From Verrucomicrobiota bacterium (GTDB lineage: Bacteria > Verrucomicrobiota > Verrucomicrobiia > Opitutales > Opitutaceae), in NCBI GenBank assembly GCA_019136515.1, contig JAGVUB010000120.1:1-34235 (forward strand): DNA of 34,235 nucleotides, in the 5' to 3' direction. The notes beneath the pieces are model-generated. The model was given only the letters and a program-made list of their open reading frames with translations, was not told where the DNA came from and made no database searches. The position numbers and the translations under genes were made by a program. Below are positions 5,650 to 12,735 of this stretch, piece by piece (positions within the stretch are counted from its first letter, which is position 1; every line of letters starts with the position of its first letter).

Positions 5650-8106
5650 CTATTCGGCGCGGAGGACGACGGCCGGATCGGTCCGGGTGGCACGGCGCGC
5701 CGGCACGAAGCAGGCGACGGCGGCCACGCCGAGCAGCACGGCGACCCCGGCGCACAGCACGAGGGGATCGAGGGCGCTCATGCCGAAGAGAAACTTGGAC
5801 AGCACGATGCCGAGCACGATGGAGAACAGCAGCCCGGCCACGGTGCCGACGAGGGTGAGGCGCAGGCCCTCGCGCAGGACCTCGCGCAGGACCGAGCCGG
5901 CGCTGGCGCCGAGGGCCATGCGGATGCCGATCTCGCGGGAACGTTGGGCGACGCCGAAGGCGACGACCGAATACAGGCCGAGCACGGCCAGGCCCAGGCC
6001 GAGCACGCCCTGGATGGACGAGAGCAGCGCGCCCATGCGCAGGGGCAGGAAGGCGAAGAGGCTGTTGGCCATCATCTCCTCCATGGTGCGGACGTTGTAG
6101 ACGGGCAGGTTCGGGTCGAGGGCGGCGAGGGTCGAGCGCACGGGCGCGGCGAGGACGGCGGGATCGCCGGTGGTGCGGACGAGCAGGTTGACCGGTCCCT
6201 CGAGGCCCTGGGCGAGCGGTGTGTAGTAGAACGGCCGGGGCGCCTCGGAGAGCATCATGTACTTGGCGGTGGCGACGACGCCGACGACCTCGATCCACGG
6301 GCCGTCGCGCCAGGGCTGGAACCGCCGGCCGAGCGCGTCCTGGCCGGGCCAGCAGCGTTCGGCGAAGGCGGCGTTGATCACGGCGACGGGGCGGGTCGTG
6401 GCGGTGTCGGTCGCGTCGAGGGGGCGGCCGGCGAGCGCCTGCAGGCCGAGCATGTGCTCGAAACCTGGGGCCACGGCCGCGCAGCCGACATTGGTCGAGC
6501 CGTAGCGCAGCGACGGAGGCGGGTTTTCCGGGAAGACGTCGCGCATGCCGATGGAGTAGTCGAAGGGCGTGCTGCTCGTGAGCGAGGCGTCCTCGACACC
6601 GGGCAGCGCGCGGACGCGCTCGAGCAGTGCGGCGCAGAACTGGCGGGCCGGTTCGTCGCCGTAGCGCTGGAGGGTGAGGTCGAAGGAGGCGAGCAGGAGG
6701 CGCTCGGAGCGGAAGCCGATATCGACGGAGCGGGCCCGCTGGAGGCTGCGGGTGAAGAGGCCGGCGAAGACGAGCACGACCAGCGAGAACATGACCTGGT
6801 TGACCACGAACATGTCGCGGAGGCGGTGGCGGCTGCGGCCGATCCCGGCGCCGGGGCCCTCCTTGAGCTGGGACACGAGGTCGACCCGCGAGGCGCGCAG
6901 CGCGGGGAGCAGCCCGCTGCCGATCCCGGCGACGAGGGAGACGGCGGCGGTGAAGAGGTTGATCGGCCAAGCCGGGCCCGGGTCCTGATTGACGGGCAGA
7001 TCGCCCTGCTGGACGAGCGCGGAGAGAAGCGGGGCGGTCCACGTGGAGAGGAGCCAGCCGACGACGCCGGCGACGGCCGCGAGGACGAGGCTCTCCACGA
7101 GCATCTGGCGGACGAGGCGGCCGCGGCTGGCGCCGAGCGCGGCGCGCACGGTGAACTCCTTCTGCCGCGCGGCCGCGCGGGCGATCATGAGGTTGGCGAC
7201 GTTGGCGCAGGCGATGAGCAGCACGAGGGCGACCTGGCCGAGGAAGAAGAGCGCGAGGAGCGGCAGGAAGTCGGCGACCATCGGGTCGGGCCGGGCGCGG
7301 TGCTCGGGGATGATGGCGGCGGATACACCCTGGTGGGTGCTGGCGTGCTCGCGCACGAGTTGGGCGGTGGCGATGTCGGCCTCGGCGCGGGCGGCGGCGA
7401 GCGTGGTGCCGGGGCGGAGCTTGCCGAGCACGCGCCACATGGGGGCGTTGCGCCACTCCAGCATGCCGGAGCCGTTGGCCCGGAGGGTGTCGAGCGCCCC
7501 GGTGGGGACGAAGCCGTGCACGGCGAGGAACGGCGAGAACCCGGTGAACCGTTCGGGGGCGACGCCGACGACGGTGAAGGGGCGGTTGTTGACGCGGATC
7601 GTGCGGCCGACGATCGCCGGATCGCCGCCGAAGCGCTGCTGCCAGCCGCGATGGGAGAGGACGATCACCGGGGCGCCGCCGGCGGCCTCGCCGTCGGCGG
7701 GCACGAGGACGCGGCCCAGTTGCGGGGCGATGGCGAGGGCGGTGAAGGCGCCGGGGGTGGCGACCTCGATCCAGGCGCGCTGGGCGGCCCGGCCGTCGTC
7801 GGTGCCGAGGTGGGCGGGCATGGGCTGGTAGGCGAGCATCGACTCCATGCTGCGGAGACGCTCGCGGTAGTCCTGGAAGTCGGGGAAGGAGATCGCGTGG
7901 GGCGTGGGCCAGGACTCGCTGCGCTGGGTGACGAGCACGACGCGGTCGGCGTCGGGCACGGGCATGCGCTGGAGGAAGAACGTGCTGACGAAGCCGAAGA
8001 TGTTCGTGTTGACTGCGATGCCGAAGGCCAGCGTGAGCACGACGACGGCGGCGTAGCCCGGGGAGCGGGCGAGCTGGCGGAGGGCGAGGCGGAGGTCGTG
8101 GAGCAT
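5650..8106 (-). CDS. ABC transporter permease, ADOP/MacB-FtsX type (permease 6)
   Basis: An 818-aa double-FtsX permease. It starts MLHDLRLALRQLARSPGY, then TM1 (about 20-42), a MacB-type periplasmic domain (about 50-275), TM helices at about 282-304 and 336-358 with the cytoplasmic coupling motif RAALGAS (321-327), a second periplasmic domain, and a C-terminal TM bundle with the second coupling motif [12 protein letters not shown]. It ends PARRATRTDPAVVLRAE, the tail shared by all copies here. No ATPase domain is fused, so it needs one in trans. It is the last gene of the run and is separated from permease 7 by a 131-bp gap holding paired heptad arrays. Substrate unknown: MacB-type systems move peptides, lipids or drugs between membrane leaflets or across the envelope. 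Confidence 0.9.
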   Translation of the reverse strand: MLHDLRLALRQLARSPGYAAVVVLTLAFGIAVNTNIFGFVSTFFLQRMPVPDADRVVLVTQRSESWPTPHAISFPDFQDYRERLRSMESMLAYQPMPAHLGTDDGRAAQRAWIEVATPGAFTALAIAPQLGRVLVPADGEAAGGAPVIVLSHRGWQQRFGGDPAIVGRTIRVNNRPFTVVGVAPERFTGFSPFLAVHGFVPTGALDTLRANGSGMLEWRNAPMWRVLGKLRPGTTLAAARAEADIATAQLVREHASTHQGVSAAIIPEHRARPDPMVADFLPLLALFFLGQVALVLLIACANVANLMIARAAARQKEFTVRAALGASRGRLVRQMLVESLVLAAVAGVVGWLLSTWTAPLLSALVQQGDLPVNQDPGPAWPINLFTAAVSLVAGIGSGLLPALRASRVDLVSQLKEGPGAGIGRSRHRLRDMFVVNQVMFSLVVLVFAGLFTRSLQRARSVDIGFRSERLLLASFDLTLQRYGDEPARQFCAALLERVRALPGVEDASLTSSTPFDYSIGMRDVFPENPPPSLRYGSTNVGCAAVAPGFEHMLGLQALAGRPLDATDTATTRPVAVINAAFAERCWPGQDALGRRFQPWRDGPWIEVVGVVATAKYMMLSEAPRPFYYTPLAQGLEGPVNLLVRTTGDPAVLAAPVRSTLAALDPNLPVYNVRTMEEMMANSLFAFLPLRMGALLSSIQGVLGLGLAVLGLYSVVAFGVAQRSREIGIRMALGASAGSVLREVLREGLRLTLVGTVAGLLFSIVLGIVLSKFLFGMSALDPLVLCAGVAVLLGVAAVACFVPARRATRTDPAVVLRAE

Positions 8107-8117
8107 GGGGCGGAGAA

Positions 8118-8145
8118 AAGTAACAAGTAACGAGTTACAAGTGGC
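8118..8145. repeat. Heptad array, AAGTAAC family
   Basis: Units aagtaac, aagtaac, gagttac, aagtggc immediately upstream of the permease 6 start. It is the inverted partner of 8195-8222. It occupies where a ribosome-binding site would lie; none is obvious. Confidence 0.75.
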
Positions 8146-8194
8146 AGGAGCGGAAGACCGAAGGGCGGAGTTTTGGGAGGGGACCTAGCGCGCC

Positions 8195-8222
8195 GACTTG
8201 GTACTTGGCCCTTGGGACTTGA
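8195..8222. repeat. Heptad array, GACTTGG family (inverted partner)
   Basis: Units gacttgg, tacttgg, cccttgg, gacttga just past the permease 7 stop. It is the reverse-complement family of 8118-8145, and the two together span the whole 131-bp gap. Confidence 0.75.
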
Positions 8223-8237
8223 TCCCTCTGCTCGTGG

Positions 8238-10661
8238 CTACTCGGCGCGCAGGGCGACCATGGGGTCGGTGCGGGCGGCGCGGCGGGACGGAAGATAGAG
8301 GGCGAAGAAGACCACGGCCACGAGCACGCCGACGGTGGCGGCGAGCACGGCGAGGTTCATCGGTTCGATCCCGAAGAGCAGCCCGCGCATGGCGAGACCG
8401 GCGGCCCAGGTGCCGGCGAGGCCGAAGAGCAGACCGAAAAGGAGCAAGAGCGCACCTTGGCGGAGAAACTGGGCGAGCACTTGTCCCGGTTGGGCGCCGA
8501 GGGCGAGGCGCACGCCGATCTCGCGCTGGCGTTGGCCGACGGCGTAGGCGAGCACGCCGTACGTGCCGAGCGCGGCGAGCAGGAGGGCGGCGGAGGAGAA
8601 GAGGGCGGCGAGGACCGCGGGCGAGCGGTGGGCGACGAGACTGTCGTCGATGCGATCTTGCAGGGGCCGGAGGTCGTCGATCGGCTGGCCGGGGTCGATC
8701 GAGAGCACGGCGCGGCGCACGGCGGGGGCCAGGGCCTCGGGCGGGAGCGCGGTGCGCAGGATCACGGAGAAGCTGAAGGCGCCGCTCAGGGGGAAGTAGA
8801 TCGCGCCGTGGCCGTTGTTCTCGGTGAGCGCCCCTTGTTTCACCTCGCCGACGACGCCGACGATGGTGAAGGCGTTCTCGTCGGTGACCTTGATGTCCTG
8901 GGCGATGCGGCGCCCGATCGGGTCACCGCCGGGCCAGTACTGGTTGGCGAAGGCCTGATCGACGACGCAGACGCGTTCCTTGCGGAGGTGGTCGTGGTCG
9001 TCGAGGAGGCGTCCGCGGAGGAGCGGGATCTTCATGGCGCGCCAATAGTCGCTGGAGACGGAGGACATGTAATGGGCGCGGAGCGGCCGGCCCGGTTCGA
9101 TCGGCCGGTCCTCGACGGCGGTGGCGCTGTCGTTGGTGTTGGTGGTGAAGGGCAGACCGGTGCTGACGGCGGCGTCGGTGATCCCGGGAATGGCGCGCAG
9201 GGCGGGCAGGAGGCGTTCGGCGAAGTCGCGCCGGGCTTCGGGCGTCTGGTAGCTCTTCCACGGGAGCGTGATGCGACCGCTGAGGACGTGGTCGGACGAG
9301 AAGCCGGAGGAGGTATTGAGGATTTGTTGCAGGCTGCGGCCGAGCAGGCCGGCGCTGGCGAGCAAGACGAACGCGAGCGCGATCTGGGCGACGATGAAGG
9401 CGTGGCGCAGGCGGAGCGCGGCGCGGGTGGTGGTGCCCCCGCGGGTCTCGGTCTGAAGCGTGGAGGCGAGGTGGGCGCGGAGATTGTGCCAGATGATCGG
9501 AACCGCGAGCGCGACGCCGAGCAGCACCGAGGCGACGAGGCCGACGAGGGCGAGCCGGGGGTTGAATTCGATCTGGGCGCCCAAGGGCATCCGGGTCGTG
9601 CCGAGGAGGCGGAGGAGGTCGATGCCGAGCGAGCCGACCAAGGCACCCAGCAGCCCTCCGACCAGGGTGAGCAGGAGCGTCTCGCTCAGCACCTCCACGG
9701 CGACATGGCGGCGGCGCGCGCCGAGGGCCTGGCGCACGGCGAGATCCTTCAGGCGCCCACTGGCGCGGATGAGCAGCAGGTTGGAGAGGTTGACCGCGCC
9801 GATGACGAGCAGGAACAGGCCGCCGGTCTGGAGCAGGAGCAGGGTGGGGCGGATCGTGCGCACGTGGTCGGCGTGCAGCGAGGCGACGGTGGTCCGGAAG
9901 CCGACATCCTTGACGATCTGGGCGACGGGGTCGCCCTCGAGGAGGCGGACGTTGAAGGCGTCGATCTGCGTCTGGGCATCGGCAAGGGTGGCGCCAGGGG
10001 CGAGGCGGGCGATCATCTGCCAGCTGTTGTTGTGGCGGCGGTCGGGCTGGCGGTCCGCGAGCTCGTGACCGGCGGCGCGGAAGAACTGGGCGCGACTGGA
10101 GAGGAAGCGGAAACCGGGAGGCAGGACGCCGACGACGGTGATCGTGAGCCCGTCGTTGAGGAAGGTGCGACCGAGGACGGCGGGGTCGGCCTTGAAATGG
10201 CGGCGCCAGAACTCGTCGGTGAGGACGGCGACCTGATCGGTCTGGTAGGTGAGGTCGGCGTCGGTGAAGGTGTGGCCGAGGGCGAGGGGCACGCCGAGGG
10301 TGGCGAAGAACTCCGGCGAGACGCGCGCGGCCTCGACGCGGTCGGGCGAGGCGCCGTCGCCCACGATGGGGCTGGCGTCCTGGTAGATGGAGACCGAAGC
10401 GAGGGCGGGGAGGGCGGTGCGGCGGTCGAAGTAGTTGGCGACGGAGGCGGCGGAACGTTCGACGCCGGCACCCGGATACGCGTTGAAGAGGACCACGAGG
10501 CGATCGGGCTCCGGGAAGGGCAGCGCGCGCAGCAGCACGGCGTCGACGACGGCGAAGAGCGCGAGGTTGGCGCCGAGGCACAGGGCGATGGTGGCGATCG
10601 CGGTGGCGGTGAAGCCGGGGGTCTTGGCGAGCGCGCGGAAGGCGCGGCGGAAGGCAGTCAT
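8238..10661 (-). CDS. ABC transporter permease, ADOP/MacB-FtsX type (permease 7)
   Basis: An 807-aa permease with the duplicated FtsX layout. It has N-terminal FRRAFRALAKTPGFTATAIA, TM1 with GANLALFAVVDAVLL, the conserved LPFPEPDRLVVL after TM1, and a periplasmic domain. The first FtsX core contains AVRQALGARRRHV; a second periplasmic domain and a second core with REIGVRLALGAQPGQVL follow. It ends PSRRAARTDPMVALRAE. It lies directly downstream of the ATPase gene (10853-11521), across a 191-bp gap with two inverted heptad arrays. That ATPase is its most likely partner, though the same ATPase may serve several permeases. Confidence 0.9.
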   Translation of the reverse strand: MTAFRRAFRALAKTPGFTATAIATIALCLGANLALFAVVDAVLLRALPFPEPDRLVVLFNAYPGAGVERSAASVANYFDRRTALPALASVSIYQDASPIVGDGASPDRVEAARVSPEFFATLGVPLALGHTFTDADLTYQTDQVAVLTDEFWRRHFKADPAVLGRTFLNDGLTITVVGVLPPGFRFLSSRAQFFRAAGHELADRQPDRRHNNSWQMIARLAPGATLADAQTQIDAFNVRLLEGDPVAQIVKDVGFRTTVASLHADHVRTIRPTLLLLQTGGLFLLVIGAVNLSNLLLIRASGRLKDLAVRQALGARRRHVAVEVLSETLLLTLVGGLLGALVGSLGIDLLRLLGTTRMPLGAQIEFNPRLALVGLVASVLLGVALAVPIIWHNLRAHLASTLQTETRGGTTTRAALRLRHAFIVAQIALAFVLLASAGLLGRSLQQILNTSSGFSSDHVLSGRITLPWKSYQTPEARRDFAERLLPALRAIPGITDAAVSTGLPFTTNTNDSATAVEDRPIEPGRPLRAHYMSSVSSDYWRAMKIPLLRGRLLDDHDHLRKERVCVVDQAFANQYWPGGDPIGRRIAQDIKVTDENAFTIVGVVGEVKQGALTENNGHGAIYFPLSGAFSFSVILRTALPPEALAPAVRRAVLSIDPGQPIDDLRPLQDRIDDSLVAHRSPAVLAALFSSAALLLAALGTYGVLAYAVGQRQREIGVRLALGAQPGQVLAQFLRQGALLLLFGLLFGLAGTWAAGLAMRGLLFGIEPMNLAVLAATVGVLVAVVFFALYLPSRRAARTDPMVALRAE

Positions 10662-10670
10662 GGGAGTTTT

Positions 10671-10698
10671 CGATTTGAGATTGCCGATTTGCGATTGG
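10671..10698. repeat. Heptad array, CGATTTG family
   Basis: Units cgatttg, agattgc, cgatttg, cgattgg start 10 bp upstream of the permease 7 ATG. It is the inverted partner of 10814-10848. Confidence 0.7.
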
Positions 10699-10813
10699 TG
10701 GACTGCGGCCGGAGGAGGAAAATCTGGAACTCAGAAAACCAGGAAAGGGAAGCGCCGGGCGGCGAGGCGCGGGCGATTGTGCGAAGGGACGGTAGTTCGG
10801 CGGTGGAGCGGGT

Positions 10814-10848
10814 TGGAAATCGGCAATCGAAAATCCAAAATCGGAAAT
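10814..10848. repeat. Heptad array, CGGAAAT family (inverted partner)
   Basis: Units tggaaat, cggcaat, cgaaaat, ccaaaat, cggaaat end 4 bp before the ATPase stop. The sequence is reverse complementary in style to 10671-10698, giving a possible long imperfect stem across the gap. Confidence 0.7.
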
Positions 10849-10852
10849 ACCG

Positions 10853-11521
10853 TCAGTTGTTGACCAGCATGCCGTCGGCGAGGCGGACGATGCGGGAGCC
10901 GTAGTCGGCGTTCTCGATGGAGTGGGTGACCTGCACGATGGTGACGCCGTCCTCGCGGTTCAGCTTCCGGAAGAGTTCCATGATCTCGTGGCCCTGGTCC
11001 GAGTGGAGGTTGCCCGTGGGTTCGTCGGCGAGGAGGAGTGTGGGGTGGGCGACGAGCGCGCGGGCGACGCCGACGAGCTGCTGTTGGCCGCCGGAGAGCT
11101 GACTGGGGAAAAGGTCGCGTTTGCCGACGATGTGGAAGCGGTCGAGCGTGTCGCAGACGATCGCCTGGCGCTCCTTGCGGGGGACGTTGCGGTAGGAGAG
11201 CGGGACCTCGAGGTTCTCGGCGACGGTGAGGTCGTCGATGAGGTGGTAGGCCTGGAAGATGAAGCCGATGTTCTTCTTCTGGAGGTCGGCGCGGGCGGAC
11301 TTGCCGAGTCGGTGGACGTCGGTGTCGGCGAACTGGTATTCGCCTTCCCACTCCGAGTCGTGGAGGCCGAGGATGTGGAGGAGCGTGGACTTGCCGGAGC
11401 CGGAGGGGCCCATGATGGAGACGAACTCGCCCTCCTTGATCTCGAGGTTGATGTTGCGCAGGGCGAAGTAGGGGCCGCTCTTGAGCGGGTAGACACGGGA
11501 GAGATGACGGAGGGTGAGCAT
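10853..11521 (-). CDS. ABC transporter ATP-binding protein, LolD/MacB type
   Basis: A 222-aa nucleotide-binding subunit of the LolD/FtsE/MacB class. Motifs: Walker A GPSGSGKST, Q-loop in FIFQAYHLIDDLTV, signature LSGGQQQLVGVARAL, Walker B LLLADEPTG with D-loop NLHSD, and switch histidine in VTHSIENA. The signature is followed by LVGVARAL rather than the usual RVAVARAL, a mild deviation. It should energise the FtsX-type permeases around it; no permease is fused. The start ATG at 11521 is followed upstream after only 4 bp by a heptad array (11526-11616), so no normal ribosome-binding site is visible. Confidence 0.92.
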   Translation of the reverse strand: MLTLRHLSRVYPLKSGPYFALRNINLEIKEGEFVSIMGPSGSGKSTLLHILGLHDSEWEGEYQFADTDVHRLGKSARADLQKKNIGFIFQAYHLIDDLTVAENLEVPLSYRNVPRKERQAIVCDTLDRFHIVGKRDLFPSQLSGGQQQLVGVARALVAHPTLLLADEPTGNLHSDQGHEIMELFRKLNREDGVTIVQVTHSIENADYGSRIVRLADGMLVNN

Positions 11522-11525
11522 GGGC

Positions 11526-11616
11526 GGTGGACGGTTGCCGGTAGCCGGTGGACGGTTAACGGTGGGCGGTGGACGGTTGCCGGTAGCCGGTGGACGGTTA
11601 ACGGTGGGCGGTGGAC
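11526..11616. repeat. Thirteen-unit heptad array with exact 42-bp tandem duplication
   Basis: Thirteen consecutive 7-bp units of GGTNNNC type. Six units (ggtggac, ggttgcc, ggtagcc, ggtggac, ggttaac, ggtgggc) form a 42-bp block that is repeated exactly, followed by one more unit. The array fills nearly all of the 105-bp gap between the sugar-binding-like gene and the ATPase gene. Identity of the two blocks suggests a recent duplication. Confidence 0.85.
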
Positions 11617-11626
11617 GGAGGGCGGA

Positions 11627-12700
11627 TCAGTCTTCGATTTCGAAGAGCCGGAAGAGGGCGTCGGCGGGGCGGTTGCGACGGTCGTTCCAGTATTGCGTGA
11701 ACTGCGACTGGGTGAGGATGCCGATCGGGCCCTCGTAGATGCCGCCGAGGCCGTGGGTGTCGCAGACACGGACGGCGATGACGTTGGTCTCCTTGAGGAG
11801 CGAGGCGGGGAAGTTGTAGGCGCGGTTGAGCGAGTAGGTTCGGTCCTCGCCGCGCTGCACGGGGTCGTCGATGCGACCGCTGCGGCCGATGGAGACCCCG
11901 TTGAGGAACACCTCGTCGTAATCGTCGATCTTCCCGAGCACGAGGACCAGTGTCGCCTCGGCGTACGTTCGGTCGAGACGGAAGGTCTTGCGGTACCAGC
12001 CGTGGCCGTCGAGGTCGGGATGGCCGGCGTGCTCCCATGCCGAGGGCACCATGATCGGCTGGAACGCGGATTCGTCGCACGCGGGCTCCTTCCAGGCGGG
12101 ATTGTCGCCGGGGGCGAACTTCCACTCGCCGTCGAGGGCGAGGCCGGCGGGCAGCGGGTGGCCGGTGTAGAGGCCGATCCGACCGCGGACGATGCCGCCG
12201 ATTCCACCGCCGTCGAAGACGCGGATGGCGATCACATTGCCGCCGCCCGCCCGCAGGTACGCGGCCGGCACGGCGTACGCGCGGCGTTCGTTGTAGGCGG
12301 AGCGGTAGTCGGGCGGGAACTGGCCGAGTCCGCCGATGCGGTGGCCGTTGATGAAGACCTCGTCGGTGTCGTCGATGCGGCCGAGCAGGAGCACGAGGCT
12401 TTGCGTCTCGTAGCCGCGCGGCATCGTGAAGGTCTTCCGGTACCAGGCGAAACCGTTGTAGTCGCGGTAACCGTCTTCTTGCCACGCGGAGGGCACGTCG
12501 ATCTTGGACCATTGGCGGTCGTCGAGGCCGGGCGCGGCGCGGGCGGGATCGTCGCCGACGGCGAAACGCCAGGTGCCGTCGAGGCGGACGACGCGTTTGG
12601 TGGTCTCGACGGAAGCGAACGGACTGTCGGCCCGGAGCACGGCGCCGAAGGCGAGCAGAGCCAGGCAGAGGACGAGGCGACGGGGATACACGAGGTTCAT
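11627..12700 (-). CDS. Secreted protein with two GH2-type sugar-binding-like domains
   Basis: A 357-aa protein. A signal peptide is clear (positive YPRR, hydrophobic LVLCLALLAFGAVL, then RADS). The rest is two tandem copies of a jelly-roll module like the sugar-binding domain of family 2 glycosidases. Copy 1 has LDGTWRFAVGDDPA, DVPSAWQEDGY, WYRKTFTMP and DDTDEVFINGHRIG; copy 2 has LDGEWKFAPGDNPA, MVPSAWEHAGH, WYRKTFRLD and DDYDEVFLNGVSIG. No catalytic (beta/alpha)8 barrel is present, so it is probably a binding protein rather than a glycosidase. It sits inside the permease run, between permease 10 and the ATPase, so a role as an accessory or ligand-binding part of the exporter is possible but unproven. 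The ATG at 12700 is chosen because it starts the signal peptide. Confidence 0.8.
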   Translation of the reverse strand: MNLVYPRRLVLCLALLAFGAVLRADSPFASVETTKRVVRLDGTWRFAVGDDPARAAPGLDDRQWSKIDVPSAWQEDGYRDYNGFAWYRKTFTMPRGYETQSLVLLLGRIDDTDEVFINGHRIGGLGQFPPDYRSAYNERRAYAVPAAYLRAGGGNVIAIRVFDGGGIGGIVRGRIGLYTGHPLPAGLALDGEWKFAPGDNPAWKEPACDESAFQPIMVPSAWEHAGHPDLDGHGWYRKTFRLDRTYAEATLVLVLGKIDDYDEVFLNGVSIGRSGRIDDPVQRGEDRTYSLNRAYNFPASLLKETNVIAVRVCDTHGLGGIYEGPIGILTQSQFTQYWNDRRNRPADALFRLFEIED

Positions 12701-12735
12701 GGCAGGAGGGAGATGCGAGGTGCTGGGGAAATAGT

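Noticed and set aside
11627..12700. Beta-galactosidase annotation for the jelly-roll protein
   Set aside because: Only sugar-binding-type modules are present; no barrel domain or catalytic glutamates can be found.
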